NCBI GenBank assembly: GCA_039000515.1
Contig: JBCFYV010000935.1
Coordinates: forward strand, 65,319,109 to 65,383,108
From: Timema cristinae
Lineage: Eukaryota > Arthropoda > Insecta > Phasmatodea > Timematidae
Length of the DNA stretch: 64,000 nucleotides
Direction of reading: 5' to 3'
The position numbers and the translations under genes were made by a program. This document shows positions 1 through 10,792 of this stretch, one piece after another; the stretch's first letter is position 1, and every line of letters starts with the position of its first letter. The notes beneath the pieces were generated by a model, which worked only from the letters and a program-made list of their open reading frames with translations, was not told the origin of the DNA and did not search any database.

Positions 1-264
1 GGCCCTAGTTGCCTGTTGAGAGACTGATTACAACGCAACAATGTCCTAAAGGCGGAGAAGGACCTAGGTTGCCAGACGAGAGAGCTGATTACAAACGCAA
101 CAATGTCTAAAGGCGGAGAAGGACCAAGGTTGCCAGACGAGAGAGCTGATTACAACGCAACAATGTCCTAAAGGCGGAGAAGGACCAAGGTTGCCAGACG
201 AGAGAGCTGATTACAACGCAACAATGTCCTAAAGGCGGAGAAGGAGCAAGGTTGCTAGACGGTA
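1..264. repeat. 61-bp minisatellite, cut by window start
   Basis: About 4.3 head-to-tail copies of a ~61-bp unit containing GGCGGAGAAGGACC, GCCAGACGAGAGAGCTGATT and ACAACGCAACAATGTCC. Units differ by single substitutions or one-base indels. The array begins before the window, so its true length is unknown. A 62-codon open frame on the minus strand is only a consequence of the repeat. Confidence 0.93.
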
Positions 265-447
265 TTTTGAGCACCTGTCCCGGCGCCCCGTTCATTTTCC
301 TGTTGGGACGTTTTTATGTTTCGTATTTGTCGTTTGGCCATACATACCAAGGCATAAAAACCTCTTATCTCAAGGTAAAGAGGAACATTCTCTGCTAGTT
401 CTAAAATATCTTGAAATGTTCGGTTGTGAGCTTAGAAAAATACAACA
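265..447. other. Unassigned AT-rich spacer
   Basis: No repeat family, RNA gene or plausible exon seen between the first minisatellite and the first SINE. Confidence 0.5.
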
Positions 448-458
448 TTGTATTAGTT

Positions 459-749
459 TTTTATTTATTATTATTATTATTATCACCGCGTCTTACTACC
501 CGTTCGGGTTATACGCACTTACGCTAATGTGTAATGGTAGGGTGATTGTGAGATGAAATGAAGGACCTACAGTTTAACGTGGAATCCGAACCACGGTGGA
601 GGCCTGGCATTCCCCACATTCACAAGATGATACCTTGTCAGAGGTGAAGGAAGGGTTTGGTAATCAGATAAATCTGTGCTGGGACCGAGGATTGAACCCG
701 GCCGCCAGCACAGAAGTCTGACACCTTACCCCTAGACCACCAGGTCACC
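459..749 (-). mobile_element. SINE-1, full length, with target-site duplication
   Basis: Reference copy of SINE-1. On the minus strand it starts with a tRNA-like head (GACCTGGTGGTCTAGGGGTA, then B-box-like GGTTCAATCC), most like tRNA-Glu or tRNA-Asp. A ~200-bp body with TCCACGTTAAACTGTAGGTC follows, then a 3' tail CGTATAACCCGAACGGGTAG and (TAA)n. The 11-bp direct repeat TTGTATTAGTT lies on both sides (448-458 and 750-760). Pol III boxes plus a target-site duplication identify a LINE-mobilised SINE. The minus-strand tail is read here as (TTA)n at the left. Confidence 0.93.
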
Positions 750-760
750 TTGTATTAGTT

Positions 761-1330
761 AGATGAAGGCTAAATCTATAGTCCTTTTTCATCAAGCCTT
801 GTAATGTTTCTTATCTCCGAAAATACAATTAAAAAGTCGTTGAAAATTAGCTAATGTCGTATCGTTACATATTTATTTCTATTAATATAACTCAAGCCGT
901 ACGGTTGTTAAGGGGGAAAGAGCCCTGTTGTGATATCTTGACTTTATTTTGGCAGTGGACCAACCATATTTTGAAATAACGCATCGTAGAATTAAATAAT
1001 GCGTTAGAGATGAACGCCTTAGGGGTCATATCACTTCACGAGACGGACCCCTTGATGAGCAATGTAAACTTTACTTTGAGATCAACTAAAACAAGCTAGT
1101 GATACATTAAACATTTAATCCGTTTAATTTATTAATATATTCAAATATGTTATATTATAATATTGAGCTAGACCTTAGGTATTTCCTCACCCCTCTCTGT
1201 TTTCACCCCTCGAACGGAGCGTTCAGAAGCGTTAAGAACGACCGCCGAGCTACCGAGAACGGTCGTTATCCTATTGTAGCTAATAAAATATTCTCTCGGC
1301 ACTAAACTGGCCGCCGTCTCATGAATCTTC
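761..1330. other. Unassigned unique-looking DNA
   Basis: AT-rich sequence up to about 1190, then a more GC-rich 130 bp (CACCCCTCTCTG; GAACGACCGCCGAGCTACCG) leading into the 71-bp array. No coding signal seen. Confidence 0.45.
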
Positions 1331-2470
1331 ATTACCAGACTTGGTCCGGCTACTGGCGAGGGGGTAGCAGGCGACTCCTATACACTAAGCTTGGTTCACA
1401 TGCTCGCCAGACTTGGTCGGCTACTTGCGAGGGGGTAGCAGGCGACCCTAACACTAAGCTTAGTTCACACGCTCGCCAGACTTGGTCCGGCTACTTGCGA
1501 GGGGGTAGCAGGCGACCCGAGACACTAAGCTTGTTCACACGCTCGCCAGACTTGGTCGGCTACTTGCGAGGGGGTATCAGGCGACCCGAGACACTAAGCT
1601 TGGTTCACACGCTCGCCAGACTTGGTCCGGCTACTTGCGAGGGGGTGGCGGGCAACCCGAGCCACTAAGCTTAGTTCACACGCTCGCCAGACTTGGTCCG
1701 GCTACTTGCGAGGGGGTAGCAGGCGACCCGAGCCACTAAGCTTAGTTCACACGCTCGCCAGACTTGGTCCGGCTACTTGCGAGGGGGTGGCGGGCGACCC
1801 GAGCCACTAAGCTTAGTTCACACGCTCGCCAGACTTGGTCCGGCTACTTGCGAGGGGGTGGCGGGCGACCCGAGTTACTAAGCTTAGTTCACACGCTCGC
1901 CAGACTTGGTCCGGCTATTTGCGAGGGGGTGGCGGGCGACCCGAGCCACTAAGCTTAGTTCACACGCTCGCCAGACTTGGTCCGGCTACATGCGAGGGGG
2001 TGGCGGGCGACCCGAGTTACTAAGCTTAGTTCACACGCTCGCCAGACTTGGTCCGGATACTTGCGAGGGGGTGGTGGGCGACCCGAGCCACTAAGCTTAG
2101 TTCACACGCTCGCCAGACTTGGTCCGGCTACTTGCGAGGGGGTGGCGGGCAACCCGAGCCACTAAGCTTAGTTCACACGCTCGCCAGACTTGGTCCGGCT
2201 ACTTGCGAGGGGGTGGCGGGCGACCCGAGCCACTAAGCTTAGTTCACACGCTCGCCAGACTTGGTCCGGATACTTGCGAGGGGGTGGTGGGCGACCCGAG
2301 CCACTAAGCTTAGTTCACACGCTCGCCAGACTTGGTCCGGCTACTTGCGAGGGGGTGGCGGGCGACCCGAGTTACTAAGCTTAGTTCACACGCTCGCCAG
2401 ACTTGGTCCGGATACTTGCGAGGGGGTGGTGGGCGACCCGAGCCACTAAGCTTGGTCCACATGCTCGCCG
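1331..2470. repeat. 71-bp GC-rich minisatellite, about 16 copies
   Basis: Unit of ~71 bp built from GACTTGGTCCGGCTACTTGC, GAGGGGGTGGCGGGCGACCC and GAGCCACTAAGCTTAGTTCA, ending ACACGCTCGCCAG. The first five units are shorter or longer by one base and carry a GTAGCAGG variant; units from ~1620 onward are more uniform. Because 71 is not divisible by three, a series of similar 62-codon frames repeats every 71 bp; these are not genes. Each unit carries a G5 and a G3 run. A HindIII-type AAGCTT recurs in each unit. Confidence 0.96.
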
Positions 2471-2514
2471 GGAGAGGACGCGAGGAAAGGTAACTAAATT
2501 TCCTGCAGTTTTCA

Positions 2515-2800
2515 TAGAAACAATTTTTTTTTAGCCAAAATAATCGAAATTTGCTTCAGTAGGAACATAGTTTAATTTTTCACACATGGTGGTGATATCA
2601 ACAGTTCCTGAATATTTTAAATGGACATATTCGACTTTGATGATAAACTTTTTAAATTAAAATAAAAAGTTCTCATCATACTCTAGGACACAATTGACAG
2701 AAAATTAAGCGCTATGTTTCTACTGGAAAAAGTTTTGAGTTATTTTGCCAACGTTGTTTTTTAGTATAAATACTGCAAACATACCGGCCTTAGCTCGTAA
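2515..2800. mobile_element. MITE-Y, diverged palindromic element
   Basis: Matches the palindromic MITE-Y family (best copy at 37.7 kb): left arm with GCCAAAATAA, GCTTCAGTAGGAACA and GATATCAACAGTT; centre with TGATGATAAACTTTTTAAAT; right arm with GTTTCTACTGG, ATTTTGCCAACG and ACTGCAAACA. Diverged from the other copies; it encodes nothing. Confidence 0.75.
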
Positions 2801-2913
2801 TCTATATCATCCCATCTTAAGAGCCACGAGTCTTTGCAAAACAAAAATCAAGCTATAATCATATTTTAATCTCTAGTGGTTAAACATATCTTTAAGATTA
2901 TTAATAAATATTG

Positions 2914-3212
2914 GATGACCTGGCGGTCTAGGGGTAAGGTGTCGGACTTCTGTGCTGGGGTCCGGGGTTCAATCCTCGGTCCAGGAACAGATTTATCTGA
3001 TTGCCAAACCCTTCCTTCACCTCTGACAAGACATGTATTAATCACAACTTGTGAATGTGGGGAATGCCAGGCCTCCACCATGGTTCGGATCCACGTTAAA
3101 CTGTAGGTCCTCCATTTCATCTCACAATCACCATACCATTACACATCAGTGTAAGTGCGTATAACCCGGAAAGGGTAGTAAGATGCGGTGATAATAATAA
3201 TAATAATTTATA
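2914..3212 (+). mobile_element. SINE-1, full length
   Basis: tRNA-like head GATGACCTGGCGGTCTAGGG and GGTTCAATCCTCGGTCC, body with CGTTAAACTGTAGGTCC, and a tail CGTATAACCCGGAAAGGGTA followed by (ATA)n. Carries the ATTAATCACAACTTGTGAAT insert typical of one subfamily. Two open frames of 76 and 84 codons across it are incidental. Confidence 0.92.
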
Positions 3213-3577
3213 ACGTATGATTATAATTATTTAAATTAATTTAAAAAAAAAGTATTTGCTGAGGTCTTCATAGAGTTTGAGATGTAAAAGGTGTTGTCCT
3301 AAATAATGTTTGTGATGTGACTTTACCCCATTTTACCCTATTGGGCCTGCCCTGCGATTGTTTGCAAAGCTTCGTAATGTCGAAGTCGAAGGTTAAATCG
3401 AAATTTGCTTCGACTTCCAACACACACAATAACTTTCGCATCTGTGAAACATTTCAAAGGAAGAATAAAACTTCAATATAATAATATTATGAACATATTT
3501 GCAATATCTCACTAGATATGACATATTTCAACGTAATATAATTATTTTTATAACCGATACTAATAAGTATTTTAATA
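3213..3577. other. Unassigned spacer
   Basis: AT-rich with a short GC-richer part (CCTATTGGGCCTGCCCTGCG). TTCGACTTCCAACACACAC near 3410 and CTTCGACTATGCTTCGC near 3970 are vaguely alike. Nothing identifiable. Confidence 0.4.
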
Positions 3578-3860
3578 CATACTAGTGATTAGATGAAATC
3601 AATAACGTAAGACCCGCTTCGGTGGCCACATGGTCTAAGGAGCTACTCTCGGAGTAGACTAAACTGCCGATGACGGGCAGATCAAGGTTCGAATCTCGGT
3701 CGGGTGTACTAAGATTTGTTTACCAAAATGGCGATCCACGCTCCTTCCATGCCAATGCGAGTACACTTCCTATAAATATATCCTTCCTTATCCTTAACTC
3801 CCTAGCGTAATTAGTACACAAGAGTATAATCCGAACGGGTAGTAAGACGTGGCGTTAAAC
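3578..3860 (+). mobile_element. SINE-2, full length with 5' extension
   Basis: Reference copy of SINE-2. Head CGCTTCGGTGGCCACATGGT and B box AAGGTTCGAATCTCGG, with a long insert between the arms (a type II, Leu/Ser-like tRNA shape). Body with CTTCCATGCCAATGCGAGTA; tail ATAATCCGAACGGGTAGTAA. The 28 bases before the head (GAAATCAATAACGTAAGACC) recur before the copy at 14,075, so they are either part of a subfamily or a shared target. Confidence 0.9.
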
Positions 3861-4574
3861 AAACGTAGGCATCGTTATATTCAGTTATCTCAGCATAAAA
3901 TAGTATAGTGCTGTGGTTCTCAAACATTTTTTAGTTATATGTGACTACTAAAATCTTTTCTATAACTTCGACTATGCTTCGCATGTTTCAAGCAAGCTTC
4001 GCTTCGAATTTTAAAAACAACCTTCACACACGTCAATAATAATAATAATAATAATAATATTTGAGTATCATCGAGAACTTTACAAGCAAGTTATAGTTTT
4101 TATAGGTATTCATTCCATAAATTGGTGGTTACCGAGATGAAATGTTTAGATTTAATTAAAACTTACAAAAAGAAATCCTAAATTCCGTTTTGTTTCATTT
4201 TGAATTTTTGGAGCGTAGTAATTAAGACGTTATTTTTCAAACGGATGAGTTACATCAGCCCTAAGGAAACAGTTTGATTATTGTTCCGAGTTCCCAGAGG
4301 GGGTAGAGAGCGGTGAGGCGGGAACACGGGAATGAACGTATCAATGTTAACATTCTATAACACTGGGACGTAAGGAATACATTTGTAGGAAAAAAATAAT
4401 GATAAATATTATAGTTGTGTCGAATCTAATCTTTTACGAGTCATAATCTAGAATCAGAATCTTAATTTTTCCTATAAATCTTAAATTCAAATCCGAAACT
4501 TTGAAAAAATGATAAACTTAACAGGATGTAGAAAATAGAAAATATTAACCAAATGTTAACTCTTTTGCTTGAGT
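3861..4574. other. Unassigned, with a possible hAT end and an (AAT)n tract
   Basis: GTGCTGTGGTTCTCAAACAT at ~3909 resembles the end of a hAT MITE, but no matching second end was found. An (AAT)n tract lies at ~4035-4060. The rest is AT-rich and featureless. Confidence 0.35.
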
Positions 4575-4583
4575 TTATTATTA

Positions 4584-4618
<35 letters not shown>

Positions 4619-4793
4619 GCACCGTGTCTTACTACCCGTCCGGGTTGTACGCACTTACGCTAATGTGTAATGGTAGGCTGATTGTGAGATGAAATGTAGG
4701 ACCTACAGTTTAACGTGGGATCCGAACCACGGTGGAGGCCTGGCATTCCACACATTCACAACTTGTGATTAATACAAGTTTTGTCAGTAAAGT
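4575..4793 (-). mobile_element. SINE-1, 5'-truncated
   Basis: Minus-strand copy beginning (in plus sense) with a long (TTA)n run and AGCACCGTGTCTTACTACCC, continuing through the body and stopping at TTTTGTCAG, before the tRNA head. The loss of the head is the 5' truncation expected of target-primed reverse transcription. Confidence 0.88.
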
Positions 4794-5050
4794 TAATTAA
4801 TTACTTATAAAATTAATGCATTCAGTTAAGTGTTGTTTTTACATCATCGAGTCTTACTACCTGTTCAGGTGAAATGCTTTTAATGATAATTACTCTAATG
4901 GGGTAAGGATGAGAAAGGAATAATTTTAAAGGTAATCAACCCACATTTGCATGGAAGGAGTGTAGGAAAACATTTAAGGAAACCACCCTCAGTAGCCCCG
5001 ACCTCTCCATCGTCGGCAGGCTGGTCTGACACGAGTGTGACTCCTTAGAC

Positions 5051-5475
5051 CAGGGGTCCCCAACCCTATGCCCGCGAGCGCCATGGCACCCACCGAGCCT
5101 TTTACGTCTGCCCGTCACTTTTTTACCACAGCTGAAAAGTTATTGATTAACAATTTGAATCTGTCAATTTTCCGACAAAAATCAAGTTTGTGCTTATCTC
5201 CAGGTATGCTGTTCTCAAGAAGTTGGTGATTGAAACCCCTCTCTTTCCAATCCCTCCCTCTCACTCCTCTGTCTTTGCCGGCTCATTTACAAAGTGTACT
5301 TTATAACTCGGAACTATCATTCTACTTAGTCCTATTTCCTTTGTAAATATCTTGACACGGTCCACCCAGATCTGTTGCCTGAATAAACACAGAATAAACA
5401 TATATTTTAAAAATGTACCCAAGCAACAAAATGGTGGTGAGTAGTTAAATATTTCCTTGTGTATTTATTTTGGCC

Positions 5476-5511
<36 letters not shown>

Positions 5512-6017
5512 GCACCGCGTCTTACTACCCGTTCGGGTTATACGCACTTACACTAATGTGTAATGGTAGGGTGATTGTGAGATGAAATGAAGGACCTACA
5601 GTTTAACGTGGAATCCGAACCACGGTGGTGGCCTGGCATTCCCCACATTAACAAGAAGTCTTGTCAGAGGTGAAGGAAGGGTTTTTTGGTCTTATTAAAA
5701 TCGTAAATAAAGCAGTATTTAAAAAAAAATTGATATTGACTTTTGGTTTGGTAAAAATTGTCTCAATTGTTTAAACTGGTATTGGACTAACTTTGCGTGA
5801 GTACCATTTGCGTTATTTTATATGCGAAATTAAAAAAGAGAATATTTTTAAATTTTAAACTAACATATTTTTTTAATAATATGTATTTTTGTGTGTGTGT
5901 TATTTGTATTAATAATTATGTTCGGCTATAAATTTAGTTGAAAAGGTGATTGGTGCCCGCCGCACTACCGTCTAGTTTTGAATGTGTTCTAAGGTACAAA
6001 AAGGTTGGGAACCTCTG
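5051..6017. mobile_element. Non-autonomous hAT element inside SINE-2
   Basis: Terminal inverted repeats CAGGGGTCCCCAACC and GGTTGGGAACCTCTG, flanked on both sides by the exact 8-bp duplication CCTTAGAC (5043-5050 and 6018-6025). The 8-bp duplication and CAGGGG termini are diagnostic of the hAT superfamily. The 967-bp interior has no transposase frame and itself holds a SINE-1 copy, so it depends on an autonomous relative elsewhere. Confidence 0.95.
5481..5683 (-). mobile_element. SINE-1 nested in the hAT element
   Basis: 5'-truncated minus-strand copy: (TTA)n, AGCACCGCGTCTTACTACCC, body, ending at GGTGAAGGAAGGG. Flanked by near-identical TTTTGGCCTTATT (5468-5480) and TTTTGGTCTTATT (5684-5696), differing at one base. 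This is the youngest layer of the nest. Confidence 0.9.
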
Positions 6018-6046
6018 CCTTAGACCATTCGACCACTGAAACGGGT

Positions 6047-7206
6047 CAATTCTGTGTTAATTTAATGGTCTGGGGTCTGGTTGTTAAGTTGGTTATAAAT
6101 GTTGGGACTAAACCACCAATAAGAATAGCTAGGGCTATATAACAAATTCTAATTCAAAAATTGAAAAAAAAATTAAAAAATTGAATCTTCAATATCCTTG
6201 AGGACTTGAGGGTACCAACACACACAAATATAATAAAAAAAATTGTGTTTATTTTAGAGATGGGTCACAAGTATCTAATTTATAAATGTCGTGTCACTTC
6301 GACAAGTTGTGAAAATTGACTCTTGTTGTAAAGGTATTTTAAAAAAACATATTTTCCTAGCAGATGAATACGAACTTTTCGAATGCCAGAGAAGGTCAAA
6401 CATAGTGTGAGCCGACTAAAACATGATAGATAATAGTTGTTTTGAAAAAAAAAAACACTAAAAAAGCCCCAAGAATAAACTGGTGACTAAGTTAGAGGTA
6501 GCAGGAGAAATACTTGTTGAACACCTTGTTGTTAGGCGGGTAACGTTTTCATACAATATAAAAGTATTGTACTTATGATGTATAGCTTTCTCCCAAAAGT
6601 TTAATTGAGGTTGTATCTTTCGGTATTTTTCGTTGTATTTAATTTATAGTTTCATATAAAGAGACATTAATTACACAGAGCCATAAATATCGTAGAAATC
6701 TTGGGGACATTACCAAGACAAGGGTTGAAGTACCACCCTTGTTGGGGCGGTTGGGGGAGGGGGGGAAGAGACGGTCGCAAAAGGAGGGGTTAACAAAAGA
6801 GGCTGATGGGAGAATCTTAGGAGCAGGGGGTGCCCACACTTTTTTACTTTTGCCAGATTTTACGTTTCTAAAGTTAGGCTTACTGGACTGCGTTACGAAG
6901 CGCGTGTTTGAATCTGGGTTAGGGGACTTGAAGTGAATATATATATTTATGAAAATAAGGTCCAAAGTCACAGGCACTAAAAGTAGGATTGTCTTTACGT
7001 GACTGTAAATAGGGGGCTATTAATATAGATAACGTGTGGCGAATGTTTTCAATAATAATTTCCGAAATTCTACTCAACAGATTTTTATCAAATTTATTTA
7101 AATGAAAGCTAATACTTCGAAATGGAATGCCCTTAGTATACGGATACAGCCGTCACGTACATATTTCATTTAGTTAAGAAATTACCCCTTGACCCTTTGT
7201 TAATTT
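6047..7206. other. Unassigned, with a G-rich island
   Basis: AT-rich sequence containing a G-rich tract at 6738-6835 (GGGGCGGTTGGGGGAGGGGG) able in principle to form G-quadruplexes. CAGGGGGTGCCCACACTTTT at ~6822 looks like a hAT terminus without a partner. Overlapping open frames (112 codons minus, 65 plus) have no recognisable protein character. Confidence 0.35.
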
Positions 7207-7218
7207 GTTTAGCAGTCT

Positions 7219-7455
7219 GTGCTGGCGGCCGGGGTTCAATCCTCGGTCCCGGCACAGATTTATCTGATTTCCAAACCCTTCCTTCACCTCTGACAAGTTA
7301 TCTTGTGAATGTGGGGAATGCCAGGCCTCCACCGTGGTTCGGATTCCACGTTAAACTGTAGGTCCTTCATTTCATCTCACAATCACCCTGCCATTACACA
7401 TTAGCGTAAGAGCGTATAACCCGAACGGGTAGTAAGACGCGGTGCTAATAATAAT
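7219..7455 (+). mobile_element. SINE-1, 5'-truncated, with 12-bp duplication
   Basis: Starts inside the tRNA head (GTGCTGGCGGCCGGGGTTCA) and runs to the (TAA)n tail. The exact repeat GTTTAGCAGTCT flanks it at 7207-7218 and 7456-7467. The target lies at the end of the tRNA-like module that follows. Confidence 0.95.
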
Positions 7456-7990
7456 GTTTAGCAGTCTAATGCTTTCTCTGCCACTGAGCTATACAGGATT
7501 TGTTCTGTGCTTAGGGTCATTCTTCACTAATTTTTTAAAGGCAGAGTCCATGATGGTTATGTGTGGAATTCATCGGCTACTTGGAGCTACCAATGACTTT
7601 TTTTAGCACCGCGTCTCACTACCCGTTCGGGTTATACGCTTATGTACTAAAATTACGATGATGTTTTAGGGATTAGGAAGGTTATATTTATAGGAAGTGT
7701 ACCCACATTTTCGTGGAGGAAGAGTAGTAAACCATTTTGAAAAAAATCACCCGACCGAGACTCAAACCTCGATCTCCCCGTAGTCTAGTCTACTGTGAGA
7801 GTAGCGGCTCAGACTATGCGGCCACCGAAGCGGGTTATCGTTGTCATTACAGCCAACGGCGACCCGGATGTTTTATCAATGAAAAATGACCCTGAGCACG
7901 GAACAAATCCTGTATAGCTCAGTGGTATAAAGACCATTGGTACGCTAGGTCAAGGGTTCCGCAGTTCGAATCCTGTATCCAAGTGTAATT
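7456..7990. mobile_element. Family T element: inverted tRNA-like modules
   Basis: Left module (7467-7600, minus) and right module (7842-7983, plus) face outward. Both contain GAATGACCCT, then AGCAC and ACAAATCCTGTATAGCTCAG, a leader followed by a tRNA A-box. The right module adds a B-box-like GCAGTTCGAATCCTG. The middle holds a SINE-2 insertion. The same leader plus tRNA-like unit occurs at 44.0 kb and 60.0-60.3 kb. It is either a tRNA-derived repeat with the tRNA part at its outer ends, or a repeatedly copied tRNA locus. Confidence 0.6.
7604..7838 (-). mobile_element. SINE-2 inside family T element
   Basis: AGCACCGCGTCTCACTACCC and CGTTCGGGTTATACGC (tail, minus sense), body with CCACATTTTCGTGGAGGAAG, head GCGGCCACCGAAGCGGGTT. 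Nearly complete. No clear target duplication found. Confidence 0.9.
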
Positions 7991-8672
7991 TCTCAACTAA
8001 GTGAAATATTACGAACCGAGATTGTGCCCAAAATTTTCCAAAATTATCTAAAGCCGCAATTTTTCTATTTCTACTGAAACGATTTTATTAAATATATAAT
8101 TGTTTGATACTGAGCTTGTTAGGGTAAACGTACAAAAAAAAATTGTAAAAAATAAAGTTAAAAAAAGAATTGCTTGTACTTGTATTTAAACATAATATAG
8201 TTATTGGCCGTATGAATAAAATAATTATAGCTGTACCGGACTGATTTCCAAGTCTATTTTTCTCCTTGCAGGAACATTCAATTGATGAGTTTTATAAAGA
8301 ATAAAAAATAACTGAAGTATGATTTCTTAAAAAATCTTTGCCATGTATTAATTAGAAACGAATTAGAAGTTCCCCCTCCTAGATTTTTTTTTTTTACAAT
8401 CAATACATGCCCTAGAATACCTCGCTTTCAATGAATTAAGGTGGTATTAATTTTTTTTTTAAAGATAATTTAATTCACTTTGTATACATTTTGAACTTTA
8501 TTTTAAATTCAATTTCATACAAAATAATCTCCCCCCTTTTAAAGACCTTCTTTTCAGAGACCTGATCTTTACTGAATGCATCAATCTTCTTCATCAGGGC
8601 TTGGAGCAAGAGTGAGACAAGTACAAGGTATTAGTCAAACATGGCTGATTGGTAAAGAGGGCAAAGAAAGTA
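7991..8672. other. Unassigned AT-rich spacer
   Basis: No recognised element or coding region; several A and T homopolymers. Confidence 0.45.
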
Positions 8673-8684
8673 CTGGGGCAGTAA

Positions 8685-8852
8685 TAATAATAATAATACT
8701 TAGCACCGCGTCTTACTACCCGTTCCAGTTATACGCTTTAAGTACTAATTACGCAAATGGATTAGGAATTTGGAAGGTTAAATTAGAGGAAGTGAACCCG
8801 CATTTGCGTGGAGGGAGAGTTGAAAACCATTTAGGAAACACCACCCCCAGTG
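8685..8852 (-). mobile_element. SINE-2, 5'-truncated, with target-site duplication
   Basis: Tail and body only (AGCACCGCGTCTTACTACCC; GCATTTGCGTGGAGGGAGAG), ending at CACCACCCCCAGTG. Flanked by exact CTGGGGCAGTAA at 8673-8684 and 8853-8864. Confidence 0.93.
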
Positions 8853-8864
8853 CTGGGGCAGTAA

Positions 8865-9554
8865 CTTTGTAAAACTAACCACACAATTGCGACCCTTTTA
8901 AATAATATTTATACAAACAGCATACTTGTTTTCCTTATCCTGCTTATTTACCTGAAATTTACTCTGCAGGAAATTATCGACACTAGCCAACATTGCAATA
9001 AAAAAAATACCGTCTAAAAACAAGTGTAATTAAGTAGGGCTATGTTATTTTATACAGTTAACAAAAACAGATTTAAAAGAAAAAGAGTGAATATTTATGA
9101 TAAACGTGTTTTCCTTCTTCTAGAAAGAAAATAAATTAAATTATCAAATACAAAAAAAAAGAGAGAGAGAGAGATGGGGCCTTTATGTCCGTAGGCAGCC
9201 ATTTACATGAGCTTAAAACAGCAGGGAGCATGGATGCAGGGAAGAATACTAATTACCTTTGATTGCAGACTATGCCTTCGGAATTCTTCCCATGTCTAAT
9301 TTTGGGATTTAAAAATAAAAATAATAATGAATTCTAAGATACAGAGGGTGAAAGAAGTTTAGTTTGACTAGTTCATCTAAACCTGCCATTTCTATTTAGA
9401 AAGGAAGATAACTTTTTTTCTTTCATAGAGATTTCATTGGAAAATATTGATTTTAATATGCCAGTGAGTTTGAAAGTTGGCTATGAAAAGATTCGGCTAG
9501 GCTACAATTTTTTTTTTTAAGTCAAGAAGGGTAGAAATAGTTGTTTCATTTTGT
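8865..9554. other. Unassigned spacer
   Basis: AT-rich; a short (GA)n at 9160-9174. Nothing else recognised. Confidence 0.4.
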
Positions 9555-9895
9555 AATCACGTCTTATTAACCATTGGGTTATATGCATTTGTTTTAAAGT
9601 CTGATTTTGGTTGGATAATCAGTTAAGAAAATTCAAACATATTTCTTTGTGGTCAGAATTGATAACATTTTACTATATTATAGGTGTTGATAATATCTAT
9701 CAAAAGTGACAGCTGCAGATAACATGAATTGGCGTATGAATATACTAAAATTGTTTTAGTAACTACCATATAGATACTGTTCGTCATACCAAAATCAAGG
9801 TATATTAATAACATTTTAGGACTAAGGATTAGGGAGGAATAATGCTGATTATATGTACCCACATTTGCGTGGATAGAGAGTGGGAAACCCTTTCA
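9555..9895 (-). mobile_element. Degraded SINE-2 with nested MITE-X
   Basis: Tail remnant CACGTCTTATTAACCATTGG and body remnant GTACCCACATTTGCGTGGAT bracket a MITE-X core at about 9657-9800 (AGTGACAGCTGCAGATAACA; GATAACATTTTACTATATTA). SINE-2 came first, MITE-X later. Confidence 0.7.
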
Positions 9896-9989
9896 AATTT
9901 ATGAATTAACAACGGTTGAAATGAATGTTGTCGTGTCTGTCATAAAGTTAGGTTGATTTATAAGTCACATACCGATAAATTATCTTTCT

Positions 9990-10215
9990 TTTTAATTTAT
10001 CTGAGGTATTTAACGTGCACTGAAGCAACTGATTATATAAGCACACGACTTACAAACTAACTTAAATCTATAACAAACACAACACCCGGCCCCCCGGCTG
10101 TTAATTCATCACTGTGAAAGGGGAAACCCATATTTCACTGATAAATAATTGTTCGGCCATGCCGGGAATCTAATCCAGGACCCTTAGCTCAGTATACATA
10201 CACATTTAGTTAAGG
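9990..10215 (-). mobile_element. SINE-3 copy
   Basis: Carries ACTGATTATATAAGCACACG and ACTTACAAACTAACTTAAAT, shared with copies at 27.3, 57.9 and 61.2 kb. CGGGAATCTAATCCAGGACC followed by TTAGCTCAGTATACATACAC in reverse complement resembles a decayed tRNA head. SINE-3 does not carry the shared SINE-1/2 tail. Confidence 0.55.
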
Positions 10216-10564
10216 TGTCAAACGCGTTCCCATCAAACCAATTGGTTAAAAATGCATCATAATTATTTTATTTTTTAAATCATCCGAATGTGTTGATCTT
10301 TAAATTCTATGTAATCTTTTTATAGGTCCACTTTTACGGGTGAATTCCCTTATCACAATTAAATATAATACGACCACGTGACTGGCGTGATTAATTGTAT
10401 TCCAGTTAGAGCTGAGAGGTTTCCTCTGTAGTCACAGGAAGGCGACCAATGACCGGTTTCCTGTGACTGCCCGATATCTGCTACACTGGATATCATCTCT
10501 GAAGGAACTGCGTGGCTACTATTGGGAAACAGTCATTCTCTTGTTTTCACGTGGTCGACCTTCC
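10216..10564. other. Unassigned, moderately GC-rich
   Basis: Contains a small palindromic part around TCACAGGAAGGCGACC and GGTTTCCTGTGACTGC (10434-10470). No known family. Confidence 0.35.
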
Positions 10565-10792
10565 TTCGTTAGCTAACGCGCTAGTTGTGTTGAGCTCGAC
10601 TGTCGAGGACCGGGGGGGGATTGAGGTTCAAATCTCGATCGGGTGAACTGGAGTGGTTTTTACTAAAATGTTTTTCCACGCAAATGCGGGTTCACTTCCT
10701 CTAAATTCAACTTTCCCAATTCCTAACCCATTAGCGTAATTAGTATTAAGCGTATAACCCGAACGGGTAGTATGAAGCGGGGCTAAATACTA
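10565..10792 (+). mobile_element. SINE-2 copy
   Basis: Head partly degraded (GCTAACGCGCTAGTTGTGTT), B box TTGAGGTTCAAATCTCGATC, body CGCAAATGCGGGTTCACTTC, tail CGTATAACCCGAACGGGTAG. Confidence 0.9.

Larger units (their letters stand above)
4852..6046 (-). mobile_element. SINE-2 split by a hAT element
   Basis: Tail and body occupy 4852-5050 (GAGTCTTACTACCTGTTCAG; CAACCCACATTTGCATGGAA). The tRNA head resumes at 6018-6046 (CCTTAGACCATTCGACCACT, then GAAACGGGTC). Removing 5051-6025, that is the hAT and one copy of its target duplication, restores a continuous SINE-2. Confidence 0.9.

Noticed and set aside
1321..2449. Series of 62-codon and one 115-codon plus-strand frames rich in KLSSHARQTWSGY
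   Set aside because: They recur every 71 bp and are produced by the minisatellite; period not divisible by three, no start context or conservation.
2914..3212. Functional tRNA-Glu or tRNA-Asp gene in SINE-1 heads
   Set aside because: No acceptor stem closure; head is always joined to the same body and tail, as in a SINE.
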